Positions 1 to 5,197 of a stretch of 5,197 bases of DNA are shown here, piece by piece. The number at the start of each line of letters is the position of its first letter. Position 1 is the stretch's first letter. The stretch spans positions 1 to 5,197 of the forward strand of contig JAFOAB010000275.1 in the NCBI GenBank assembly GCA_017382555.1. Direction: 5' to 3'. Position numbers and translations under genes: made by a program. The notes under the pieces were generated by a model. It had not been told where the DNA came from. It ran no database searches and saw nothing but the letters and a program-made list of their open reading frames with translations. This DNA comes from Clostridia bacterium (GTDB lineage Bacteria > Bacillota > Clostridia > Oscillospirales > CAG-272).

Positions 1-29
1 AGATAAACGTGGATTCCGACATCCGCCTT

Positions 30-53
30 GCCCCGCCTCGCGCGGGGCTTTTT
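30..53 (+). terminator. Intrinsic terminator of a gene upstream of the window
   Basis: A 7-bp all-GC stem (GCCCCGC at 30-36 pairing with GCGGGGC at 42-48, 5-nt loop) is followed at once by TTTTT and then CTTT. This is a textbook rho-independent terminator reading left to right. No plus-strand gene lies to its left within the window, so it most likely ends the transcript of a gene that finishes at or before position 1. In the opposite direction no T-tract follows the stem, so it is probably one-way. Confidence 0.8.
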
Positions 54-71
54 CTTTGCTTTGAGCATATC

Positions 72-97
72 AAAAAGCCTTCTCTTGTGGGAGAAGG
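72..97 (-). terminator. Possible minus-strand terminator inside the repeat element
   Basis: Read on the minus strand, CCTTCTC (97-91) pairs with GAGAAGG (84-78) across a 6-nt loop, followed by C and TTTTT (76-72). This would end the transcript of the lipoprotein gene whose stop codon lies at 249-251, about 150 bases upstream in that direction. The stem is only 7 bp and moderately GC-rich, so it is weaker than the plus-strand terminator at 30-53. No better minus-strand terminator is visible between it and the gene. Confidence 0.45.
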
Positions 98-223
98 TGG
101 CAGCCGAAGGCTGACGGATGAGGAGTCTTTTTTGTTCATTGTAAACACCTCATCCACCTTGTCGCGTGCCACAAGGCCACGCTGTTCGCTTACGCGGTCC
201 CCCTTCCCCCACTGGGGAAGGCT
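76..223. repeat. Imperfect inverted-repeat intergenic element
   Basis: The outer ends match in inverted orientation: AGCCTTCTC at 76-84 against GGGGAAGGCT at 214-223. A perfect inner pair also exists, GGATGAGG at 116-123 with CCTCATCC at 148-155. Each arm folds into small hairpins of its own: 78-84 with 91-97, 101-105 with 109-113, 157-162 with 171-176, and 202-209 with 214-221. The arm between the outer and inner pairs is longer on the right than on the left. Elements with an AAGCCTTCTC...GGATGAGG arm are, from memory, dispersed in many copies between genes of gut Clostridia; copy number cannot be seen here. It has no coding capacity of its own and would be mobilised, if at all, in trans. 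It sits between two apparently converging transcripts. Confidence 0.6.
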
Positions 224-248
224 ATTCAATTTTACCGCTGTCTTTTAT

Positions 249-2474
249 TTAATCCAATACAACCTTGGGCCAGCGCGTTTTATTCGTCAGGCTTGCGTTT
301 GTAAGCGTGTCGGTCACAACCGTTCCGCCGTCGCTGTTATTAAGCACGGGAAGCACCGTAAAGGACGCCTTATCCGTAAGTCCGAGCAGCTTTTTGGGCA
401 CCGAAAGCTCGTAAACTATGCCCTCGTCCTTATCCGTGGAAACGCCAACGGTACCGAAGGTCTTGGCAACACAGCGTACCCCATCCGCGGAGATTCTGTT
501 ACCTTTATACTCAATATAGTCAACGCCGGCGGTGTTGAGAACGATGCGGTAATAGCCGCCGTCCGCACCGACATTTATAAGCACCTTGTCGCTGCTCGTC
601 AGCACCTCGTCAAGACGGGTGACAAGGAAATAAACGTTTTCGTCATCGTGCGCTGTTCGCAGAGTTATCTGCGCCTGCGAATCACTGCCCACAAACAGCG
701 CATCGGTATTATCCTTCCATTCGTTCGTATAGCCGTCTGCCGAAACCGTTATTTTCGGCGAATTTATGCGGTGGTTGAGATATGCGTGTACAAGATGTAT
801 GCCGTACTTATCGTCTATTTTGCTTTGCGCGGCAACGATGACCTCGTGACTGCCGACTATCTCGCTTGAAGCCCACGAGCCCTTTACGCCCTCGGCGGCA
901 AGGGCTGCCTTACTGTCTATCTGCGTTCCGTCGGGGCTTATCATTCTGCCGTAGGTCTTTCCGCCCGAGCCGTAGGTGAGGTACACCTCGCCCGACACAA
1001 AGCGCGCAAGATACGGTGCGGCACCGTCGAAGAGATTTTCCATCCTGACCTCGGGGCCCGTTTCCGTAAGTCCAAGCGCGGTCCATTCTCCTCCCGCCTT
1101 GCTGATGCCGAGCGAGATGCGGAAATCCTTTTTCAGGTCCTGCACCTCAACCGCAAGCAGAGTTTTTCCGTTATAAAGCTGAACCGCAGAGGGCATCTGA
1201 CCGCCGAAGTACGGAACGGCGGAGATATTCGTGCCGTAGGGCACCTTGTTGCCCACATACTGCTGGAAAACGCGTATCGGCACATAGTCCGAAGCACCGG
1301 GCTGAATATCAGGCGTCCACGTGTTGCCGTTATCGTCGGAATATATCATCACCGTGCAGGTGGAGCGCTTATCGCTGTCAAAGCCATACTTTTGTATGTA
1401 GCCCACACTGCTCGACCAGTAGATCTCTATTCTGCCGTCCGTGCGCTGCATAATATAAGGCTCCCACAGATGACCCGTGTATATCTTCTTTTCGGCAGAC
1501 CAGGTTATCTTTCCGTTTTTCACGGTGCCGCGGCGCATCCAAAGACCGTTCATATCCGTATATTCGTTTGAGGAATAACCGGAGCAGGGACGCACCGCAT
1601 AAACGCACAGAATATCGCCGTTATCAAGCACGCACGCATCTGCATTTACCGCGTAATATCTGTCCGCGGTTCCTTTAAGCGAGCCGTATGTATAAGTAAA
1701 CTTATGGTCGGAGGAGCCCCAGAAGACCTCGGGCTTTGCCCAATTATAGCCATCCGTACTCGTGGTCCAGTAAAGGTGCTGACCGAGCTGACTGTACATA
1801 AAGAACATTACGTACAGATTATCGTTTACCTTTTTGATACGCGGATACCAAGCGTTATCGTATCGCGTTGCACCCGTATTGGAGGAGCGAAGCTCGATCG
1901 ACTCGCGGTAGTTTATCTCAAGCGAAGATGTCAGGAAATTATCGCTTGCGTGGCTTCCGTCGGAGCTGTTTTTGTTTAAGTCCTTAATGGAGATAAGCTC
2001 CGTAATTCCCTCCTCGGGCGGTATTTCAACAACGGGCACATCGGTGGTTGACGGTGCCTCGGTTGTTACGGGCGCCTCGGTTGTCACGGGCGCCTCCGTT
2101 GTTACGGGTGCCTCGGTTGTCACAGGCACCTCGGTTGTCACGGGCGCCTCCGTTGTCACGGGCGCTTCCGTCGTTACGGGCGCCTCCGTGGTTACGGGTA
2201 CCTCCGTTGTTACGGGCGCCTCCGTTGTCACGGGCGCTTCCGTCGTTACGGGTGCTTCCGTTGTCACGGGCGCCTCCGTCGTTACGGGCGCCTCCGTTGT
2301 TACGGGCGCTTCCGTTGTTACCGTTACCTCTACCGTCCCCGTCGGCTCCGTCACGCTCGGCTGCACCTGAGCATTGCACGCCGTAAGTGTTGCTATCAAC
2401 ACAACAGCCGCCATATCCGCAATATATAAGCGCGTTAGCCTATTCCACCCTGCACCGCTGAACATTTTTTTCAT
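249..2474 (-). CDS. Stalked lipoprotein with sialidase-like (BNR/Asp-box) propeller and CBM9-like domain
   Basis: This is probably a surface glycan-binding or glycan-cleaving lipoprotein of 741 residues. A hydrophobic stretch ending in lipobox L30-T31-A32-C33 predicts lipid attachment at C33. Residues 52-147 are a Thr/Pro/Glu stalk of six-residue repeats. A propeller-like region spans about 185-570. Its Asp-box motifs are S239-W245 (STDGYNW) and canonical S379-W386 (SDDNGNTW), with a degenerate third around S458-W464; a WYPR motif lies at 209-212. Residues about 574-741, starting with ITVSADGYTNEW, resemble the CBM9-like family of carbohydrate-binding domains. Asp boxes mark the fold of sialidases and related exo-glycosidases but are not catalytic. 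I could not assign the arginine triad, acid and nucleophile of true GH33 sialidases, so activity and substrate are open. The first ATG is chosen because AAGGGG lies 6 nt upstream; Met4 is too far from that site and Met21 has none. It has its own promoter at 2504-2532. Confidence 0.85.
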   Translation of the reverse strand: MKKMFSGAGWNRLTRLYIADMAAVVLIATLTACNAQVQPSVTEPTGTVEVTVTTEAPVTTEAPVTTEAPVTTEAPVTTEAPVTTEAPVTTEVPVTTEAPVTTEAPVTTEAPVTTEVPVTTEAPVTTEAPVTTEAPVTTEAPSTTDVPVVEIPPEEGITELISIKDLNKNSSDGSHASDNFLTSSLEINYRESIELRSSNTGATRYDNAWYPRIKKVNDNLYVMFFMYSQLGQHLYWTTSTDGYNWAKPEVFWGSSDHKFTYTYGSLKGTADRYYAVNADACVLDNGDILCVYAVRPCSGYSSNEYTDMNGLWMRRGTVKNGKITWSAEKKIYTGHLWEPYIMQRTDGRIEIYWSSSVGYIQKYGFDSDKRSTCTVMIYSDDNGNTWTPDIQPGASDYVPIRVFQQYVGNKVPYGTNISAVPYFGGQMPSAVQLYNGKTLLAVEVQDLKKDFRISLGISKAGGEWTALGLTETGPEVRMENLFDGAAPYLARFVSGEVYLTYGSGGKTYGRMISPDGTQIDSKAALAAEGVKGSWASSEIVGSHEVIVAAQSKIDDKYGIHLVHAYLNHRINSPKITVSADGYTNEWKDNTDALFVGSDSQAQITLRTAHDDENVYFLVTRLDEVLTSSDKVLINVGADGGYYRIVLNTAGVDYIEYKGNRISADGVRCVAKTFGTVGVSTDKDEGIVYELSVPKKLLGLTDKASFTVLPVLNNSDGGTVVTDTLTNASLTNKTRWPKVVLD
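2034..2321 (-). repeat. 18-bp tandem repeat encoding the VTTEAP stalk
   Basis: Fifteen in-frame 18-bp units (2052-2321) encode VTTEAP, or VTTEVP in two cases. A diverged sixteenth unit (2034-2051) encodes STTDVP. The units differ mainly at third codon positions. The two VTTEVP units (2124-2141 and 2196-2213) are exactly four units apart. The two units after each of them (2142-2177 and 2214-2249) are identical at the DNA level, which suggests a 72-bp segmental duplication. A Thr- and Pro-rich tract of this kind usually works as an extended spacer holding a surface domain away from the cell envelope, and can be O-glycosylated in some organisms; neither is shown here. Confidence 0.97.
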
Positions 2475-2503
2475 ATCGCACCCCTTTTTTTATGTATGAA
2501 GTT

Positions 2504-2532
2504 ATTTTACCACAACGATTGCACAATTCCAA
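2504..2532 (-). promoter_or_regulatory. Promoter of the propeller lipoprotein gene
   Basis: On the minus strand TTGGAA (2532-2527, 4 of 6 to the -35 consensus) is followed after exactly 17 bp by TAAAAT (2509-2504, 5 of 6 to the -10 consensus). TG lies one base upstream of the -10, making an extended -10 box. Transcription would start near 2497, giving a leader of roughly 23 nt that contains the AAGGGG ribosome binding site. The surrounding DNA is AT-rich. No operator-like palindrome overlaps it. Confidence 0.55.
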
Positions 2533-2657
2533 TAAAAATACGCAACTATTTTAAAACTATTTCTTGATATTTAAGGATACGCAGCAGTACTTATTAAGAA
2601 AAACGTAAATAACCGATTTACAAAACACACAAAAATGCTTGCGGCTCTCAGCCTATC

Positions 2658-2683
2658 AAAAACCGCCCGTGCGTGCGGTTTTT
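2658..2683 (-). terminator. Terminator of the leucine-rich-repeat lipoprotein gene
   Basis: AAAAACCGC (2658-2666) and GCGGTTTTT (2675-2683) form a 9-bp stem with an 8-nt loop. On the minus strand it begins about 9 bases after the stop codon at 2693-2695 and ends in TTTTT. Because the stem has an A-tract on one side and a T-tract on the other, it could also stop transcription coming from the left. It separates the two lipoprotein genes into independent transcription units. Confidence 0.85.
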
Positions 2684-2692
2684 ATATGTTAT

Positions 2693-4828
2693 TTACTTTT
2701 TAATCTCTCCGTCCGTACAATAAACGGTATAATCTCCCGTTCCGTAATCATGAACTTCGGATGTATTCATGATAGAATTCCATCTCTGCTTTGTTCCGTT
2801 AAAGTATATACTTGTCAGCTTCTCGCAATACGCTACCAATTGATGCGGCACTTCGGCAAGGCCGCCCGGCAGCCTTATTGACTTAAGGCCTTTGCAACCG
2901 AGGAACGCCGCTTCTCCAATCGTTGTTACACTGTCCGGCAAAGTTATCTCCGTCAAGCCGCTGCAATTCTGGAACGCACTGTGCCCGATCACGGTTACGC
3001 TATCGGGTATCTTTATCTCCGTCAGGCTCTTACAACCATAGAAAGCACTGTAGACATTATATGACAAGTTGGGAGAAATTGTAGTAACACTGCTCGGTAT
3101 TACCACGCTTTTTAGGCTTTCACAATAATGGAAAACACCATTGTTGATCACCTTAACGCCGTACGGTACGACAGCGGAGACAAGGCTTTTGCAAGCCATG
3201 AAAGCGTTTTCGCCGATCTCCTTAACGCTATTTGGGATAGTAACGCTTACAAGATTGCGGCAGTCTCTGAACGCACTATGACCAATGGACTCAACCCCCT
3301 CGGGCATCACTATGCTTGTAAGCCCATAGTAATTATAAAAAGCATAGGGCTTGACTGCTGTGGCCCCTGCGGGCACAACGATATCCGTTGCTTTCTCTCC
3401 GTTCAAATAAAGTATTGAGCGATAAGCAACGCTCAATGGATTTGCACCCGATCCGTCAAACTCGATCTCGCACCAAGCTCCCACATCCGTTATGTGAACA
3501 GTCTCTATATTTTCGCAGAAACCGAATCCATTGATACCAACGCGAGTAAGGCTTGGCGGTATAGTAACGCTAGTCAACGATTGGCAATTTATGAATGCAT
3601 CGTCTCCGATAGATACAACGCCGTTCGGTATGGTAATGCTTTTTAGAGCCGAACAGTAGCCAAATGCTTCTTCTTCAATGACTCCCAGGCTGCTCGGCAA
3701 AGAAATGCTCTCAAGTCCCTTGCACACTTTGAATGCTCCGCACTTGATCACCTCTACGCCCTCCGGCACTGTAATACTCTTAAGTCCGGAACTGTAGGTG
3801 AAAAGATACGACTCTATAACCTTGAGGGTTTTCGGAAGCGTGACACTTTCCAAAGACTTGCAGCTGGAAAATGCAAGGCTGCCGATACGTGTAACTCCAT
3901 CCGGAATTACGATACTTTTTATTTTAGCCGAACTGAATGCAGCCTCTCCTATAGCAACGACCTTTCCGCCGTTATAGTAGGCAGGAATAATGATATCCGC
4001 GTCTTTGCACGTGCCAACGCCGACAACTGTGTAGGTGCCGTCGCTGTTCCGCTCATACTTAAGTCCCACAGAGCCTGTGGCATACAGTGTTTCCGTATAA
4101 GTCGTACCACAGATCTCGCAGTTATAGGTCACACCGCCATTCGTTGTAGCGGTCGCTTCGGTCTTTTCTATAATTTTTACTATATGTCCTCCGATAGGAG
4201 TTTCGCGGGTTTCAACCTTGCCGCAATCACAAGTGCGCTCATCCTTGCCCGTTTCCTTGCAGTTAGGTTCTTTGATTATGATCCATCCACCGAAATTATG
4301 GTCGGTAAGAGGAAGCTCTCTACTTTCCGCAGCGCCGCACGCACAAGTGCGCTTTTCTTCTCCCTTCTCGGTACAGGTTGCGGCCTTGGATACAGCCCAC
4401 TCACCGTATGTATGCGCTACCATGGGAAGCTCACGCGTTTCAGCCGCTCCGCAGGCGCAGGTACGCTTCTCTTCGCCCTTTTCGGTGCAGGTCGCCGCCT
4501 TCGATATCGCCCATTCGCCATAGGCGTGGGCAACCGCAGCAAGCTCACGCGTTTCTTGTGCTCCGCAGGTACAAGTGCGCTTCTCCTCGCCCTTGTCGCT
4601 GCACGTCGCCGCCTTCGATACCGTCCATTCACCAAAGGCGTGTGGGCATTCCGTGACCGGCACAGTCGTAACTGCGGTATTTTCCGCAGTATTATCGGAA
4701 GCAGCATCCGTTATCGGAACAACATCGGAATCATCCGTCAGATAGGAAGATATATCCGCCGTATCCCCGCAAGCACACAGGGCAAGGCAAAGTAACAGAG
4801 CAAATATCACGTAAAATCTTCTACACAT
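2693..4828 (-). CDS. Lipoprotein with His/Cys repeats and BspA-type leucine-rich repeats
   Basis: This is a 711-residue surface lipoprotein, probably for adhesion or protein-protein contact. The signal peptide has a strong hydrophobic core and ends in L17-C18-A19-C20-G21, so C20 is the likely lipidated residue. Residues 22-60 are an Asp/Thr/Ala-rich spacer. Residues 63-214 hold four exact 38-residue repeats, each with His at position 1, GxW at 4-6 and Cys at 14, 24 and 26; a degenerate fifth repeat starts at H215 and carries C237-x-x-C240. Residues 281-674 hold about fifteen BspA/TpLRR-type repeats with the core IPxxVxxIGxxAFxxC, split by an insertion at about 444-483. A C-terminal cap (about 675-711) contains the GTxxxW and YTVYCTDG motifs often found at the end of such proteins. 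AAAGGA lies 9 nt before the ATG. The gene has its own promoter and terminator. Family assignment is firm; the ligand is unknown. Confidence 0.9.
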   Translation of the reverse strand: MCRRFYVIFALLLCLALCACGDTADISSYLTDDSDVVPITDAASDNTAENTAVTTVPVTECPHAFGEWTVSKAATCSDKGEEKRTCTCGAQETRELAAVAHAYGEWAISKAATCTEKGEEKRTCACGAAETRELPMVAHTYGEWAVSKAATCTEKGEEKRTCACGAAESRELPLTDHNFGGWIIIKEPNCKETGKDERTCDCGKVETRETPIGGHIVKIIEKTEATATTNGGVTYNCEICGTTYTETLYATGSVGLKYERNSDGTYTVVGVGTCKDADIIIPAYYNGGKVVAIGEAAFSSAKIKSIVIPDGVTRIGSLAFSSCKSLESVTLPKTLKVIESYLFTYSSGLKSITVPEGVEVIKCGAFKVCKGLESISLPSSLGVIEEEAFGYCSALKSITIPNGVVSIGDDAFINCQSLTSVTIPPSLTRVGINGFGFCENIETVHITDVGAWCEIEFDGSGANPLSVAYRSILYLNGEKATDIVVPAGATAVKPYAFYNYYGLTSIVMPEGVESIGHSAFRDCRNLVSVTIPNSVKEIGENAFMACKSLVSAVVPYGVKVINNGVFHYCESLKSVVIPSSVTTISPNLSYNVYSAFYGCKSLTEIKIPDSVTVIGHSAFQNCSGLTEITLPDSVTTIGEAAFLGCKGLKSIRLPGGLAEVPHQLVAYCEKLTSIYFNGTKQRWNSIMNTSEVHDYGTGDYTVYCTDGEIKK
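2807..3988 (-). repeat. BspA-type leucine-rich repeat array (about 15 units)
   Basis: The encoded repeat is about 23 residues long, with the consensus IPxxVxxIGxxAFxxCxxLxxI. Seven units (residues about 281-443) are followed by a non-repeat insertion (about 444-483) containing the motifs GAWCEIEF, NPLS and LYLNGE. Eight more units then run to about residue 674. The twelfth unit carries roughly six extra residues around 'SPNLSY'. In known proteins such as BspA of Tannerella these repeats bind host or bacterial proteins; the ligand here is unknown. Confidence 0.9.
4187..4642 (-). repeat. Four 114-bp repeats encoding 38-residue His/Cys modules
   Basis: The modules start at H63, H101, H139 and H177, exactly 38 residues apart. 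Each has the spacing H-x12-C-x9-C-x-C, followed by a Gly and an ExRE segment. Modules 2 and 3 are almost identical as protein but differ at many synonymous positions in the DNA. A fifth, degenerate module follows at about 4073-4186 and keeps only a CxxC pair. Related HxxGxW...C...CxxCG modules are familiar from surface proteins of Clostridia, often beside BspA-type repeats; the version here has CxCG. The Cys and His could bind metal or form disulfides; the sequence does not decide between these. Confidence 0.95.
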
Positions 4829-4879
4829 AGCACTAATTCCTTTCCGATGGCATAAAAAAGTCTCAGTTAAACTGTTTTA

Positions 4880-4908
4880 ATTGTAACACGGCACACAGCC
4901 AAATGCAA
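4880..4908 (-). promoter_or_regulatory. Promoter of the leucine-rich-repeat lipoprotein gene
   Basis: On the minus strand TTGCAT (4908-4903, 3 of 6 to the -35 consensus) is followed after exactly 17 bp by TACAAT (4885-4880, 5 of 6 to the -10 consensus). A TG one base upstream makes an extended -10. Transcription would begin near 4873, about 45 nt before the ATG, leaving the AAAGGA ribosome binding site (4843-4838) in the leader. The arrangement parallels the promoter at 2504-2532. Confidence 0.5.
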
Positions 4909-5075
4909 CCCTCGTTAAATTTATCAAGGTAGAAGATATATTACAAAAAACCGCCTGTACACGCATGTTGTACCGTTCCCCGAACGCTTTTCCGAGCGCT
5001 CCCTTCAAATCTTCTCAGCCATAAAAGACATTAAAGAAAGAGCGCCGCTTTGAACCGATCCGTTAAAAACGGACA

Positions 5076-5104
5076 GTGACAAAAAAGACCTCCTATGGTA
5101 GAAT
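5076..5104 (+). promoter_or_regulatory. Transposase promoter of the insertion sequence
   Basis: GTGACA (5076-5081, 5 of 6 to the -35 consensus) is followed after exactly 17 bp by TAGAAT (5099-5104, 5 of 6 to the -10 consensus). It is the best promoter match in the window. The predicted start at about 5110-5112 lies at the end of the loop of the hairpin at 5089-5125. A transcript from here would carry only the right arm, leaving the ribosome binding site single-stranded. Confidence 0.65.
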
Positions 5105-5132
5105 TAAGAAAACTACCATAGGAGGATTTTTT
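5082..5132 (+). promoter_or_regulatory. Hairpin enclosing the transposase ribosome binding site, terminator-like
   Basis: Positions 5089-5101 pair perfectly with 5113-5125 (13 bp, 7 of them G-C) around an 11-nt loop (5102-5112). The right arm ends in AGGAGG, the ribosome binding site 7 nt before the ATG at 5133. Beyond a single A-A mismatch and a G-T wobble, the A-tract (5082-5086) can pair with the T-tract (5128-5132). The stem followed by TTTTTT has the form of an intrinsic terminator, and it works on paper in both directions. RNA containing both arms would hide the ribosome binding site and may terminate before the start codon. Confidence 0.85.
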
Positions 5133-5197
5133 ATGCCAAGAGAATACAGACGAATGTTAGACCATGAAGATGAGATATTAAAAATGCGCGAGGAAGG
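5133..5197 (+). CDS. Start of an IS3-type OrfA (helix-turn-helix transposase subunit), partial
   Basis: The frame opens with ATG at 5133 after a perfect AGGAGG (5120-5125) and is still open at the window edge: 21 complete codons plus two bases that must begin a glycine codon. The visible peptide is basic then acidic (MPREYRRMLDHEDEILKMREE). It resembles the N-termini of short helix-turn-helix OrfA proteins of IS3-family elements in Firmicutes, where a segment like EIxKMREEGxTxxEIAxxLG leads into the DNA-binding helices. Only the first part of that is present, so the assignment rests on N-terminal resemblance, the flanking end sequence and the tight leader. An unrelated small DNA-binding protein is possible. 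In IS3 elements OrfA is joined to the DDE-bearing OrfB by -1 frameshifting, which would lie outside the window. Confidence 0.6.
   Translation, partial: MPREYRRMLDHEDEILKMREE

Larger units (their letters stand above)
5051..5197 (+). mobile_element. Left end of a putative IS3-type insertion sequence (cut by the window edge)
   Basis: The probable terminal inverted repeat starts at 5051 with TGAACCGATCCGTT, followed by AACGGACAG; IS3-family (IS150-like) ends typically begin with TG and carry a GGACAG-like block. A 6-bp inverted repeat (5059-5064 with 5068-5073) lies inside this end. A promoter, a large hairpin and the start of an OrfA-like reading frame follow within 85 bases, the compact layout usual for insertion sequences. 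The right end and any target duplication are outside the window, so the exact boundary is inferred. Confidence 0.6.

Noticed and set aside
1..6. AGA TAA as the last codon and stop of an upstream plus-strand gene
   Set aside because: It fits the terminator at 30, but one codon is far too little to call a gene end.
9..869. 286-residue plus-strand open frame starting with GTG near the left edge
   Set aside because: It runs through a terminator and the palindromic element, then lies antisense to the CBM9-like and propeller coding region. The translation shows no recognisable domain.
2052..2321. 18-bp tandem array considered as a CRISPR array
   Set aside because: The units are contiguous, in frame and without spacers; this is a protein-coding tandem repeat.
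1972..2386. Long open frames on both strands over the stalk repeat (including arginine/proline- and asparagine/glycine-rich translations)
   Set aside because: An 18-bp repeat without stops keeps several frames open at once. The frame with lipobox, ribosome binding site and folded domains is the real one; the others are low-complexity shadows.
4184..4795. Plus-strand open frames of up to 203 residues opposite the His/Cys repeats
   Set aside because: They are repetitive mirror translations of the minus-strand modules, with no plausible ribosome binding site or domain.
4944..4972. Possible minus-strand terminator ending in GGCGGTTTTTT
   Set aside because: The only stem before the T-tract is GTACA/TGTAC with a mispaired base, too weak and separated from the T-tract.
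5012..5050. Short minus-strand frames ending at TGA (for example ...MSFMAEKI) next to the insertion sequence
   Set aside because: They are fewer than 15 codons long before the presumed element boundary, with no recognisable protein; they cannot be told from chance.

Overview
The window looks like chromosomal DNA of a gut- or rumen-type member of the Clostridia (Ruminococcaceae/Oscillospiraceae-like). That placement is inferred from the protein styles: threonine/proline-stalked lipoproteins, BspA-type leucine-rich repeats, His/Cys-rich repeats next to them, and a dispersed palindromic intergenic element of a kind I recall from such genomes. No marker gene is present to prove it.

Layout. Positions 1-248 hold no gene of their own. 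They carry a plus-strand intrinsic terminator (30-53), presumably for a gene ending just outside the window, then an imperfect inverted-repeat element (76-223). Its outer hairpin also forms a minus-strand terminator (72-97), so two converging transcripts probably end here. Positions 249-2474 (minus) encode a 741-residue lipoprotein: lipobox, a stalk of sixteen six-residue VTTEAP-type repeats, a sialidase-superfamily (BNR/Asp-box) propeller, and a C-terminal CBM9-like domain. Positions 2475-2692 hold its promoter and the terminator of the next gene. Positions 2693-4828 (minus) encode a 711-residue lipoprotein with four exact-period 38-residue His/Cys repeats and about fifteen BspA-type leucine-rich repeats. 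Each gene has its own extended -10 promoter and its own terminator, so they look like neighbouring single-gene transcription units on the same strand. Both products should be anchored on the outer face of the membrane. The first plausibly binds or trims glycans; the second plausibly mediates adhesion or protein contact.

From about 5051 to the right edge lies what I read as the left end of an IS3-type insertion sequence, with the first 21 codons of its OrfA starting at 5133. The most striking structure of the window is here. A perfect 13-bp inverted repeat (5089-5101 with 5113-5125), extended by an A-tract and a T-tract, contains the OrfA ribosome binding site in its right arm and ends in six T directly before the start codon. 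A good promoter (5076-5081 / 5099-5104) would start transcription inside the loop. The element's own mRNA would therefore lack the left arm and be translatable, while read-through mRNA from outside would fold, hide the ribosome binding site and probably terminate. This is an insulation layout comparable in logic to that known from IS10 and IS50.
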